Part shown: one piece after another, positions 26,597-34,499 of the stretch
How the letters are laid out: the number at the start of each line of letters is the position of its first letter
How positions within the stretch are numbered: position 1 is the first letter of the stretch
Source of the DNA: UBA11403 sp963784615
GTDB lineage: Bacteria > Pseudomonadota > Gammaproteobacteria > Legionellales > Legionellaceae
Direction of reading: 5' to 3'
Assembly (NCBI GenBank): GCA_963784615.1
Contig: CAWASG010000001.1
Span: 868,001 to 932,000, forward strand
DNA length: 64,000 bases
Made by a program: the position numbers and the translations under genes
Notes under the pieces: model-generated
Seen by the model: only the letters and a program-made list of their open reading frames with translations
Told to the model about the DNA's origin: nothing
Database searches by the model: none

Positions 26597-28396
26597 ATGA
26601 AATTCGAACAATTATTGGCTACGTTAAAAAAAACAGCTGTCGCCAACCATGCAAAAAGGGTGGCGGGATTGGCATATGCAACTGCTATAAAACCAGATGT
26701 TGTTGTCACCGATAGAGGTTTATTCATTAAAGAGCAAATAACATTTGCCAAGAGTCATGGTCAATATTTTATTAATATCATTTTTGACATGATTGACAGT
26801 TTCCGGGAGGAGCTTGAAAAAAACAGCGTGAAATTAGTTGACCACTACCAAGAATGCTACATTGAGAATTTAAATAGCGTTCTTTTCCCGGGGTCGAATG
26901 GCGAAATTGATACAAAACTGCTGTGGTCATCCATAAGCAGATGGTTACTCACCGATATTCCTGCGTGGATAAATTCAGGCCAAAAAGACCCGGCGCCTTC
27001 ACTTAATAAACAAGAATTTAAGAAAAATTTTCTGTCTTATTTTCTGGCTCCCATTGTAAAATATGGCCTGGCCGAAGAAAGAACGGATTTACCTACCCAA
27101 GTAGTGCTGCGTCGGCTGGATAATGTAGCTAAAATTTTAGCATCTGATCTATCCGTTTGTGTAGCAGTTACCTACCATCCGTTTGTAAGAACATTGATTG
27201 TCGCGTCAAATGCCAAGCCTCTAGCCAAAGACGCAACTGCAAAAGCCTCGGAATTAACCGAGATGAGATTAAAAATTAAGCGCCGAATTAACTTGATTAA
27301 TACCTGGTGCTCTGAATTTGCAAACCTTTATGGAAGGACTATAACCCAAAAAAGTGAGCGGCACGAGCGACACTCGGCCATTCTAGGATTTCTGAACGGG
27401 GGCAAGGCTCAACTCAAATTTATTCAAGCCAATGAGCCCCGAGAAGATACTGAACATAACGTCATTTTACTGAGCGAAGCCAATAAGGTATTTAAAATAG
27501 AATTTTATAATCGAGAGCGTGTGTGTCAAGAGCGAGAGATCACTTGCCCTGAAATATTAGCAATCCTGAATCAAGGGCCTTTAAATTCTAAACTTAACAA
27601 TTCGCTACTCATTGATTTCATTAATCAACAAGTGACATCATCAGGTGGTTGTTACCTTCTCGAACCGCCCAATCGTATCGCCGAAATGATGAGAGGGGGG
27701 CTCGCTATCACTGATGAAAATAATAACCATACAGAAGCGCGTAAAGTTCTAGTAGAAAAAGTAGCCACAATTGTAGATTTTTTTCTATTTTCTGCTCATC
27801 TATTAGATCCTACCTTTGATCGACAATTCGCTCTGGAAAATTGTATTATTATACTTCCTGATAATCGCATAAATCTTTTAAAACAATATTCAGATAGTAA
27901 AAATGCACCGTTCGCAACGATAGATCACGAGTTCGGCACTATCCATGCCGAACAGTTACTCATGTTGTTTTTCAAAGCATATGACCTCGAAATTAAGCTC
28001 ATCGGTCTCAATAAACTATTGTGTGAAACGTGTTGGCGCGTTGTTCAAGAACATTTTCCTAATGCACTCGTCAGCGGGACATCTCACGTTAGCTTCAAAA
28101 ATGTAATTGATGTATTTACGGGTGTAGCAACCCAGGATGAGCTTCGTCACGTCAAACCACATATGGAAAGAGCACCTTCAGATCTATATTCACCAAGAAA
28201 CGGGCTTGAAGAAATGTCTCCGCCCCGTACTTTACAAAATAACTCAACCGTAGCCTCCAGTACTACAACTAACTCGCCAAATCATCAGCACGTACATTGC
28301 CGGTTAAAGCATTGCATAGATAGTCTGCAAGCTATGATGGATGAAAAAGAAGAAGCGGCAGAAGTGGGTGCAGCAGCAGCAGCTTTCTGTCGCTGA
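26597..28396 (+). CDS. deaminase-like effector candidate
   Basis: The 599-residue product is mostly unfamiliar, but residues 450-479 hold a cytidine-deaminase-type zinc site: H450-A-E452 in FGTIHAEQLLMLFF, then 24 residues later C476-E-T-C479 in LIGLNKLLCETCW. The IG-x-x-K-x-x-C-x-x-C form resembles the OTT_1508-like deaminases described from Orientia and fungi. In that fold His and two Cys bind zinc and Glu shuttles protons. The N-terminal 400 residues are helical with no recognised domain, and the tail is Ser/Thr/Asn-rich, then acidic, ending in an alanine run. The start ATG lacks a strong ribosome site. The substrate is unknown. Confidence 0.7.
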   Translation: MKFEQLLATLKKTAVANHAKRVAGLAYATAIKPDVVVTDRGLFIKEQITFAKSHGQYFINIIFDMIDSFREELEKNSVKLVDHYQECYIENLNSVLFPGSNGEIDTKLLWSSISRWLLTDIPAWINSGQKDPAPSLNKQEFKKNFLSYFLAPIVKYGLAEERTDLPTQVVLRRLDNVAKILASDLSVCVAVTYHPFVRTLIVASNAKPLAKDATAKASELTEMRLKIKRRINLINTWCSEFANLYGRTITQKSERHERHSAILGFLNGGKAQLKFIQANEPREDTEHNVILLSEANKVFKIEFYNRERVCQEREITCPEILAILNQGPLNSKLNNSLLIDFINQQVTSSGGCYLLEPPNRIAEMMRGGLAITDENNNHTEARKVLVEKVATIVDFFLFSAHLLDPTFDRQFALENCIIILPDNRINLLKQYSDSKNAPFATIDHEFGTIHAEQLLMLFFKAYDLEIKLIGLNKLLCETCWRVVQEHFPNALVSGTSHVSFKNVIDVFTGVATQDELRHVKPHMERAPSDLYSPRNGLEEMSPPRTLQNNSTVASSTTTNSPNHQHVHCRLKHCIDSLQAMMDEKEEAAEVGAAAAAFCR

Positions 28397-28430
28397 TCAA
28401 ATCATCCTGTTGTTTCATATCTATCTACTT

Positions 28431-28479
28431 TTGACAAACACCCAGTGTTATTCTATCCTTTGAATATTGTACACTATTC
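28431..28479 (+). promoter_or_regulatory. umuDC promoter with two palindromes
   Basis: A consensus -35 TTGACA (28431-28436) and a -10-like TATCCT (28454-28459) are 17 bases apart. Two inverted repeats overlap them: AACACCCAGTGTT (28437-28449) in the spacer, and GAATATTGTACACTATTC (28462-28479) at the expected transcription start. Neither matches the E. coli LexA consensus, so a different repressor may control this operon. Confidence 0.6.
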
Positions 28480-28489
28480 AAGAATACTC

Positions 28490-29011
28490 ATGAGTCATGG
28501 TGGAAAAAGAATCGGAGCCGGGCGTCCGAAGGGGCAAAACAGTTATGGGGAACCGACAAAACCATTACGGGTCCCTTTGTCACGCGTCAATGCCGTTAAA
28601 ACATTGCTTGAGCACAATACCCACCCCCTGCCCCCACTTTACGCCAGTAGTGTTCGTGCGGGCTTTCCCTCCCCTGCTGATGATTACATTGAAACGCGCC
28701 TTGACTTAAACACACATTTAATTCAACACCCAGCGGCAACTTTTTTCGTCACGGCATCCGGCGACTCCATGAACAAAGCCGGTATTCATTCGGGTGATTT
28801 ATTAATTGTTGATAAAAGCATAAACGCCATACATGGGCATATTGTCATCGCAGCGGTTAATGGGGAATTAACTGTTAAACGCTTGTCGCGTGTTAATGGA
28901 CGTGTTCGTTTAATGCCTGAAAATGATGACTTTCAGCCTATCGATATCACCGAAGATCACGATCTGGTCATTTGGGGTGTCGTCACCTATGTCATTCACC
29001 CGGCGGATTAA
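28490..29011 (+). CDS. umuD: UmuD-like polymerase V accessory protein
   Basis: This is an S24-family self-cleaving protein that partners the UmuC polymerase after DNA damage. The catalytic pair is visible as S93 (ASGDSMN) and K130 (LTVKRLS), and the cleavage site is in RAGFPSPADDY. The ATG at 28490 (MSHGGKRIGAG) fits the length; the frame is open upstream. The Lys/Gly/Arg-rich N-terminal GGKRIGAGRPKG is typical of LexA-like UmuD variants from several proteobacteria. It is followed three bases later by umuC. Confidence 0.92.
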   Translation: MSHGGKRIGAGRPKGQNSYGEPTKPLRVPLSRVNAVKTLLEHNTHPLPPLYASSVRAGFPSPADDYIETRLDLNTHLIQHPAATFFVTASGDSMNKAGIHSGDLLIVDKSINAIHGHIVIAAVNGELTVKRLSRVNGRVRLMPENDDFQPIDITEDHDLVIWGVVTYVIHPAD

Positions 29012-29014
29012 GCA

Positions 29015-30259
29015 ATGTATGCGCTCGTCGATTGCAATAACTTTTACGCCTCCTGTGAGCGTCTCTTTCGGCCTGATTTATATGCAAAGCCGATAGTCGT
29101 GTTATCAAACAATGACGGCTGTGTCATCGCGCGTTCGAATGAGGCGAAAGCGTTGGGTATTCAGATGGGTGAGCCCTATTTTAAAATCAAAGACGTTTGC
29201 CAGCAAAAGCAGATTCATATCTTTTCATCAAATTACACGCTCTATGGTGATTTATCTCATCGCGTCATGTCAGTCATTGCTGAGGAGTGGCCCGACATTG
29301 AAATTTATTCGATTGATGAGGCTTTTCTGGATGTCAGCACGCTCCCCTCAGCGGACAATTTTTGCGGTGCATTGCAAAAAAATATTTTAAAACAGACGGG
29401 TATTCCAACATCAGTGGGCATTGGAAAAACCAAAACACTCGCGAAACTGGCGAACTTCGTTGCCAAAAAAAAATTAAAAATCCCAGTGTTTAATATCACA
29501 AATCACGAAGAATGGATGAACACCATTGATGTCGGTGACGTTTGGGGGGTTGGTCGTCAGTGGAGTAAACGCTTGCAGCGCTTGGGTATATATACCGCTG
29601 CTGATTTAAAAAATGCGAATCCTCAATGGCTTAAAAGCACGTTTAACGTGGTGTTGCAACGCACCCATTATGAGCTTTCTGGGCAGGCCTGTCTGGCGCT
29701 GGAGGATGTCAAACCCAGGCAATCCATTCAATCATCGCGAAGTTTTGCTGTCATGCAAACAGAGTATCAAGCGTTAGCACAAGCCTTAAGCCGGCATTGT
29801 GCCCATGCTTTTGAAGCATTACGTCAACAGCACCTAATGACCCAGCACGTTTCTGTGTTCATTCTATCCAATCGATTTCGACCCGATCTCCCTCAATACA
29901 ATCCCTCCATTGGCGTGACGCTTGTGAGCCCAACAGATGATTTAAGGCGTATCACCAAGACGGCCTTATCCTGCTTAAAGAAGATTTATCAAACAGGGTT
30001 TCATTATAAGAAAATAGGTCTGTTATTAACGGACCTCAGCGATAACGCAACCCGACAATTGGATCTATTTCAAGACGACACTGATGGGCAGTACGAAAAA
30101 AAAGAACGACTCATGCAGGTGTTGGGCGACATCAACCATCGCTTTGGCCGCCAGAGCCTACGCCTGGCCTCGCAAGGATGGGTTAACACGCCATCTATGC
30201 GAGCAGATATGAAGTCGCCCTGTTATACAACGTGTTGGGAAGAAATCCCAAGGGTGTGA
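29015..30259 (+). CDS. umuC: Y-family DNA polymerase UmuC
   Basis: This is the catalytic subunit of translesion polymerase V, 414 residues long. The N-terminal palm motif is MYALVDCNNFYASCERLF with metal-binding Asp, and the second acidic motif is IYSIDEAFLDVS. A helix-hairpin-helix region (VWGVGRQWSKRLQRLGI) and the little-finger domain follow, with a C-terminal DUF4113-like end (LASQGWVNTPSMRADMKSP). It is co-transcribed with umuD. Confidence 0.95.
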   Translation: MYALVDCNNFYASCERLFRPDLYAKPIVVLSNNDGCVIARSNEAKALGIQMGEPYFKIKDVCQQKQIHIFSSNYTLYGDLSHRVMSVIAEEWPDIEIYSIDEAFLDVSTLPSADNFCGALQKNILKQTGIPTSVGIGKTKTLAKLANFVAKKKLKIPVFNITNHEEWMNTIDVGDVWGVGRQWSKRLQRLGIYTAADLKNANPQWLKSTFNVVLQRTHYELSGQACLALEDVKPRQSIQSSRSFAVMQTEYQALAQALSRHCAHAFEALRQQHLMTQHVSVFILSNRFRPDLPQYNPSIGVTLVSPTDDLRRITKTALSCLKKIYQTGFHYKKIGLLLTDLSDNATRQLDLFQDDTDGQYEKKERLMQVLGDINHRFGRQSLRLASQGWVNTPSMRADMKSPCYTTCWEEIPRV

Positions 30260-30275
30260 ACTTGCTAATCATGGA

Positions 30276-30308
30276 TATAGCATATACTATATACTATATC
30301 CTATATAT
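30276..30308 (+). promoter_or_regulatory. AT-rich iterated operator/promoter of the toxin-antitoxin pair
   Basis: A run of overlapping TATA-like units (CATATACTATATACTATATC, then CTATATATTC) lies directly upstream of the antitoxin gene. Autoregulated antitoxins commonly bind such repeats; binding here is inferred. Confidence 0.45.
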
Positions 30309-30322
30309 TCAGGTGACTTTAA

Positions 30323-30556
30323 ATGCAAAAAATTCTTATTTCAATCCAGGATGACCTTGCCTCTCGATTTCGATCAGCGGTTCCTGCCAAGCAACGCAGT
30401 CAATTTATTGCGTCTCTCCTTGAAAAAGCGATGTTAAAAAAAGAAAATGCGTTGTATCAATGTGCCTTAGCTGTAGAAAACGATCGCGTCCTTCATGAAG
30501 AGATGAAAGATTGGGATGTAACCGTTGGGGATGGCTTGCAAGATGAATCGTGGTGA
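30323..30556 (+). CDS. ribbon-helix-helix type antitoxin of a MazEF-like module
   Basis: The 77-residue product opens with MQKILISIQDDLASRFRSAV, a beta-strand plus helix arrangement typical of MetJ/Arc-like antitoxins, followed by RSQFIASLLEKAM. The acidic C-terminus (MKDWDVTVGDGLQDESW) would wrap the toxin. It overlaps the toxin gene by 14 bases. The pair sits 60 bases after umuC. Confidence 0.82.
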   Translation: MQKILISIQDDLASRFRSAVPAKQRSQFIASLLEKAMLKKENALYQCALAVENDRVLHEEMKDWDVTVGDGLQDESW

Positions 30557-30863
30557 TATTTATTGGGTGAATCTGAATCCCACAAAAGGCTCTGAGATAC
30601 AAAAAGTACGGCCTTGTATTTTAATCGGCGCAACACCGATTAATAAAGCGCGCCATACCGTTTTAGTTGTTCCACTCTCAACATCAGGGATACCCCGCCC
30701 ACCGCTTGTGATTCCACTACAATGCAAAGGGAAAGCCGTTTTGGCAGTGTGTGATCAATTGCGTGCTGTTGATAAATCAAGACTTGGAAAACAAATCGGA
30801 TCGCTTTCCAATCAAGATATGGAATCGCTGGAGGATGGTTTGAGACAAGTTTTATCGCTTTAA
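30543..30863 (+). CDS. MazF/PemK-family endoribonuclease toxin
   Basis: The 106-residue product has the MazF core: MNRGDIYWVNLNPTKGSEIQ with the conserved RGDI(Y)W...P..G(S)E, then KVRPCILIG and VLVVPLSTS. The C-terminal CDQLRAVDKSRLGKQIGSLS is the conserved DQ(L/I)R..D..RL block. It cleaves mRNA when freed from the antitoxin. The start inside the antitoxin gene (ATG at 30543) gives the canonical N-terminus. Confidence 0.9.
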   Translation: MNRGDIYWVNLNPTKGSEIQKVRPCILIGATPINKARHTVLVVPLSTSGIPRPPLVIPLQCKGKAVLAVCDQLRAVDKSRLGKQIGSLSNQDMESLEDGLRQVLSL

Positions 30864-30931
30864 TTTAAACATCTGTGGGACGTATTAGCTTAAACAATTA
30901 ATTATGTTATGTTGGTATATACATTACGGTT

Positions 30932-31075
30932 TACTGCCATTAAGTTACGGGAATAAATCGGACGTAGGTTGGGTTGAGGCTGGTAAGCCGAAGCCCAACA
31001 ACACCATCATGTTGGGCTTCGGCTTACCAGCCTCAACCCAACCTACATCCGATTAATTCCCTTAAAATGGCAGTA
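30932..31075. repeat. family B element, complete copy (144 bp)
   Basis: This is the most complete copy. The outer ends TACTGCCATTAAGTTACGGG and the complement of CTTAAAATGGCAGTA pair, followed inward by AATAAATCGGACGTAGG and the GTAGGTTGGGTTGAGGCTGG arms. Outside lie ATTACGGT on the left and CACTACGGT on the right, a possible imperfect target duplication. It carries no gene and looks like a non-autonomous transposable element, placed between the toxin gene and a membrane protein gene. Confidence 0.9.
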
Positions 31076-31098
31076 GCACTACGGTTGAGGAGTCATCC

Positions 31099-32505
31099 AT
31101 GTCATTTTTAAAAATAATATTCGGCTTATTTGTAGGATTAATTAGTTACCAGATATTCGAATACCATCCTTTCACTGATCCAATTGCCGCATTTACCTTT
31201 ATTACCCTGACCCTGCCTTTATTGCTACTGCAGATTAAACTGCCTTCACGCCAAACCGTAGCCTTCAGTATCCCTTTTTTAATCGGGATGGGATTAATCT
31301 ATGGCTATATTCATTATCGACTATTCAATCATGTCATTGACGGCTGCTCTTTTGCATTGTGGCCTAACGCAATGACCAGTGCATTTATTATTTCTATTTT
31401 TTACTTCGTGGCACTCGAAGAAAGGTGCGTTGCTTTTCCATACCAAGGCTTATTTAATGAAGCATGGAAAACCATTTTAAAATTGTTGCTGGGTACTCTT
31501 TTTTCGCTTTTAATATGGGGACTGTTCAGTTTTGCAGCGATGTTATCCGATATCCTAACCATCCAAGTCATTCATGAAATGGTCTATAGCTCAGAATTTA
31601 GTTGGATCATGCCCCCAGTATTTTTTGGTATTGCCATGTTTGCTCTCGATTCACATGAAGCGATATTAGTTAAACTCAGAGATATTTTGTTGGTTTTTTG
31701 CAGATATTTGTATCCTCTTGCAGTCGTTATTTCTTTACTCTTCTTATTCGTTGCACCATTCTCGCCCAAATCGATATCTGAATTTTGGAAAATGATTCCC
31801 GTTATTTGCAGTCTCAATATTGTGTTATTCAATGGTGTTTTTCAAGCGGGTCAATCCAAGTCACCTTACGCTACATGGTTCACCCCATTGATTGGCGCTT
31901 CATTTATCGTTATGTCTGTCTATTCCCTCTATATTTTACGATTCCCAGTGAGCCAGGCCATCGAGCACGGTTTAGACGCCCGACATTTTCTGTTGATTGA
32001 AGCACTCATCATTCTTGCGCTATACAATATAGGCTACAGTGCAGCATGGATTAGTAATAAAGAACCATGGCTGGGTCTGGTCAAACACACGAATAAATAT
32101 CTGGCACTGATGATGGCGGTTATCTATCTGATCCAAGGTTTATTCATGACATGCGCACCCATCGTGTATAACCAGCATTTCAAAACCTTCAAAGCAGTCT
32201 CCGCTCATATGACGGGCGCAAACTCCCTCCCCATCAACAACGACTACAAGGGCAGCCCTGCCTGTTATATTGCTTGCTATTCACATCAAAAGGAAAAAGC
32301 TGCGTACCCAGTCAGTAAAGACATTTACGTCATGGGAGAAATACGCATCGCCGGGAGTTATACCGATAAGGGAATCTGTTATCCTACAGGTTTTGAAGGC
32401 ATGGATATCAGCATATCACCAATGTTCAAAACCTTGTGTAGTAAAAAACTCGAGCCCTGCAAAGGGATGACATGCTGGGCAGGCGGCGATACCGGCGTAC
32501 TGTAG
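31099..32505 (+). CDS. polytopic membrane protein, DUF4153-like
   Basis: The 468-residue product has about ten or eleven hydrophobic segments over its first 370 residues and a C-terminal soluble tail with seven or more cysteines (SPACYIACY, GICYPTG, TLCSKKLEPCKGMTCW). The segment LLGTLFSLLIWGLFSFAAML and the following region resemble DUF4153-family inner membrane proteins. Function is unknown. The cysteine-rich tail is unusual for that family and probably lies on the periplasmic side, where disulfides could form. Confidence 0.7.
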   Translation: MSFLKIIFGLFVGLISYQIFEYHPFTDPIAAFTFITLTLPLLLLQIKLPSRQTVAFSIPFLIGMGLIYGYIHYRLFNHVIDGCSFALWPNAMTSAFIISIFYFVALEERCVAFPYQGLFNEAWKTILKLLLGTLFSLLIWGLFSFAAMLSDILTIQVIHEMVYSSEFSWIMPPVFFGIAMFALDSHEAILVKLRDILLVFCRYLYPLAVVISLLFLFVAPFSPKSISEFWKMIPVICSLNIVLFNGVFQAGQSKSPYATWFTPLIGASFIVMSVYSLYILRFPVSQAIEHGLDARHFLLIEALIILALYNIGYSAAWISNKEPWLGLVKHTNKYLALMMAVIYLIQGLFMTCAPIVYNQHFKTFKAVSAHMTGANSLPINNDYKGSPACYIACYSHQKEKAAYPVSKDIYVMGEIRIAGSYTDKGICYPTGFEGMDISISPMFKTLCSKKLEPCKGMTCWAGGDTGVL

Positions 32506-32574
32506 AGGCACCAGTACATTGACTGCATTACTTTAACTTTTTGATACCAGCAGATTAATAATATGCTGAACGAA

Positions 32575-32757
32575 GTCGTTGCGAGGTACGAAGCAATCCA
32601 GAGTTCGAAGCATTATTCTCTGGATTGCTTCGTGCCTCCCAATGAATTTTACAATTTGTATAAAATATGCCAGGTTCCGTCGTTGCGAGCGAAGCGCGGC
32701 AATCCAGAGTACCGTGCTCTGAACTCTGGATTGCCGCGCTTCGCTCGCAACGACGGA
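32575..32757. repeat. family D double palindrome, reverse unit order
   Basis: D2 (32575-32639) comes first and D1 (32677-32757) second, the reverse of the copy at 20096-20299. D2 is truncated on its right and joined through AATGAATTTTACAATTTGTA to D1. Arms include GAAGCAATCCAGAG and GCGCGGCAATCCAGAG with their complements. Confidence 0.9.
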
Positions 32758-32802
32758 ACTTACAAGTTAATTGCGGCTGCTTGTAACGAAGATACCGTGA
32801 GC

Positions 32803-32830
32803 CTGTCAAAATTAGATTAACAATGGACTA
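32803..32830. repeat. family A solo terminal repeat
   Basis: TGTCAAAATTAGATTAACAA followed by TGGACTA matches the right end of the family A copy at 11446-11643 (GGTCAAAATTAGGTTAACAA). No full core is attached. A weak AGTACATTG at 32512 could be the other end, with family D DNA in between. The CTA at 32828-32830 is the stop codon of the M23 peptidase gene on the minus strand. Confidence 0.75.
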
Positions 32831-34240
32831 ACCCACCGCATGATCTTTCTTCGAGGCCAAGTGCGCCTCTTCAAATAATTTCAGATGCTCAATCAGTTTG
32901 TCAGCATGTCTCTTGAATGAAGCGAGATCACGTCTTGGAACGGGTTCTGCGTGAGGTAAGGGTACGGTACTTGGGTTTTTGGGGCGATGATTCACATGAA
33001 ACTCATAATGGCAATGTGGACCAGTGGCAAGCCCACTTTTTCCGACATAGCCGATAACTTCACCGCGTTTCACATAACTACCACGGAATAGTCCTTTTTT
33101 AAATTTTAACAAATGAGCATACACTGATGTATAAAGGGCATTATGATGCGAAATCTTGATGACATTGCCATAGCCATTCTCGTAGCCTAGCTGCTGCACT
33201 TTACCATCGCCCGTTGCAAAAATCGGGGTGCCCATCGGTGCTGCCAAATCAATGCCTTTATGAGGGCGGCTATAATGAAGAACAGGGTGCATTCTGGATA
33301 AGCTAAAAGCCGAGTTGATATGGCTGAATTTCACCGGGTATCGCGAAAAGCCCTGTTTCATGCTCTCCCCTTCTGGTGTGAAGTATTCAACGTCCCCTGC
33401 TGCATTGACATGCCTAAGCGCTTGATGCGATTCGCCACGGTGCGTATAAGTGACCGCTATAATCTCCCCTACACTCACCAAATCATTACCCATGTAACCT
33501 GCTTTATAAATAATTGTAAAGCGGTCACCGCTACGAACGTCTTTAGCAAAGTTAATCTCTCGTTTGAAAATATCGGTCATTTGTTGGATGAGTTTGTAAG
33601 GAATATTCTGTCGTTTTGCGGTGCCATAGAGTGAATATTGCACGATTGCTGTCACATAGTGTTCACGAAATTCTGTTTTGGGTGATGTTAATGTGGTTTT
33701 ATAATGGCCCTTCTCAAGAGAGACGTCGAGGATCTGTCCATGATCGAGCTGAAACGTCAGATGTTCTAACTGATTCTTTTTGATAGTGAACTGAATGGAT
33801 TGATTGGGCTTGATTCGAGTCAGCAAGGCTGCATGTTTATTATTGTTCAAAACCGCATGTAACGTTTGCCCGCTTAGCCCCACACGCTTAAATATCGTAG
33901 CCAATGAGTCGCCTGGCCGCGTTGTCACATTGACAAGAGGAGAAACGACGGGTTTCGCTACTTCAGCCGGTTTGGCTACTTTAACGAGTTTCGCTACTTC
34001 AACGGGCTGTATCTTCTCTACCGGTTTTTGCTCTTTAACAAGCGTCTCTGTTTTAGAGGATTGGAGCGCCTGTACTCTAGGAAGTGCTAGCGCCACCTGG
34101 AGTGTATCGTTATTTTTTTTGCCAAAAAAAGTCTTGATCAATAAATACGGCAACAAACACACAACCAATAATGCCACCAATATCAGTAATTTTGATGGTT
34201 TAGGAGTGGGATTAGGAAAAGAATGTCGTTGTCGATGCAT
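32828..34240 (-). CDS. M23 family murein endopeptidase with OapA/LysM-like segment
   Basis: The 470-residue product has one N-terminal membrane anchor (LLILVALLVVCLLPYLLIKT) and a repetitive linker of about 45 residues rich in PVEVAKLVKVAKPAEVAKP units. An OapA/LysM-like stretch follows (TRPGDSLATIFKRVGLSGQT), then an M23 peptidase domain with HKGIDLAAPMGTPIFATGDG (zinc H and D) and GPHCHYEFHVN (HxH). It resembles MepM, which opens peptidoglycan crosslinks. It is divergent from tyrS; in many gammaproteobacteria this peptidase neighbours anmK and tyrS, which is also nearly so here. Confidence 0.93.
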   Translation of the reverse strand: MHRQRHSFPNPTPKPSKLLILVALLVVCLLPYLLIKTFFGKKNNDTLQVALALPRVQALQSSKTETLVKEQKPVEKIQPVEVAKLVKVAKPAEVAKPVVSPLVNVTTRPGDSLATIFKRVGLSGQTLHAVLNNNKHAALLTRIKPNQSIQFTIKKNQLEHLTFQLDHGQILDVSLEKGHYKTTLTSPKTEFREHYVTAIVQYSLYGTAKRQNIPYKLIQQMTDIFKREINFAKDVRSGDRFTIIYKAGYMGNDLVSVGEIIAVTYTHRGESHQALRHVNAAGDVEYFTPEGESMKQGFSRYPVKFSHINSAFSLSRMHPVLHYSRPHKGIDLAAPMGTPIFATGDGKVQQLGYENGYGNVIKISHHNALYTSVYAHLLKFKKGLFRGSYVKRGEVIGYVGKSGLATGPHCHYEFHVNHRPKNPSTVPLPHAEPVPRRDLASFKRHADKLIEHLKLFEEAHLASKKDHAVG

Positions 34241-34334
34241 TTTAAACCTTATTTGAAAATGGGGTATAACATGAACTTTATATCCCAGCTAAGATACCCG
34301 TTGCGGTAAAATAGGTCAATCATTTTCATTGCCG

Positions 34335-34380
34335 TTTAGATCCAGCTGCATGCAAAAATACGCATGCAGCTTGGTCTAAA
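34335..34380 (+). promoter_or_regulatory. family E hairpin upstream of tyrS
   Basis: The 19-base arms (34335-34353 and 34362-34380) pair with two mismatches around the loop AAAAATAC. Downstream TATAGTTTTCCTG matches the sequence after the hairpins before pyrE and fabG. The hairpin ends 119 bases before the tyrS ATG. It may be a cis-acting RNA, a transcription attenuator, or a small repeat. Confidence 0.65.
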
Positions 34381-34499
34381 TATAGTTTTCCTGTATCCTT
34401 TCGCTATGGCACGATAAAAACCGATCTAAATCCCTGCGCGGCTTGGATTTACATTCTGTGATATCGAAATGATACATTTTCCTGACTTAAAGGTTTGTT

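Noticed and set aside
34010..34256. Plus-strand frame opposite the N-terminus of the M23 peptidase
   Set aside because: It is an antisense shadow of the membrane anchor and repetitive linker.
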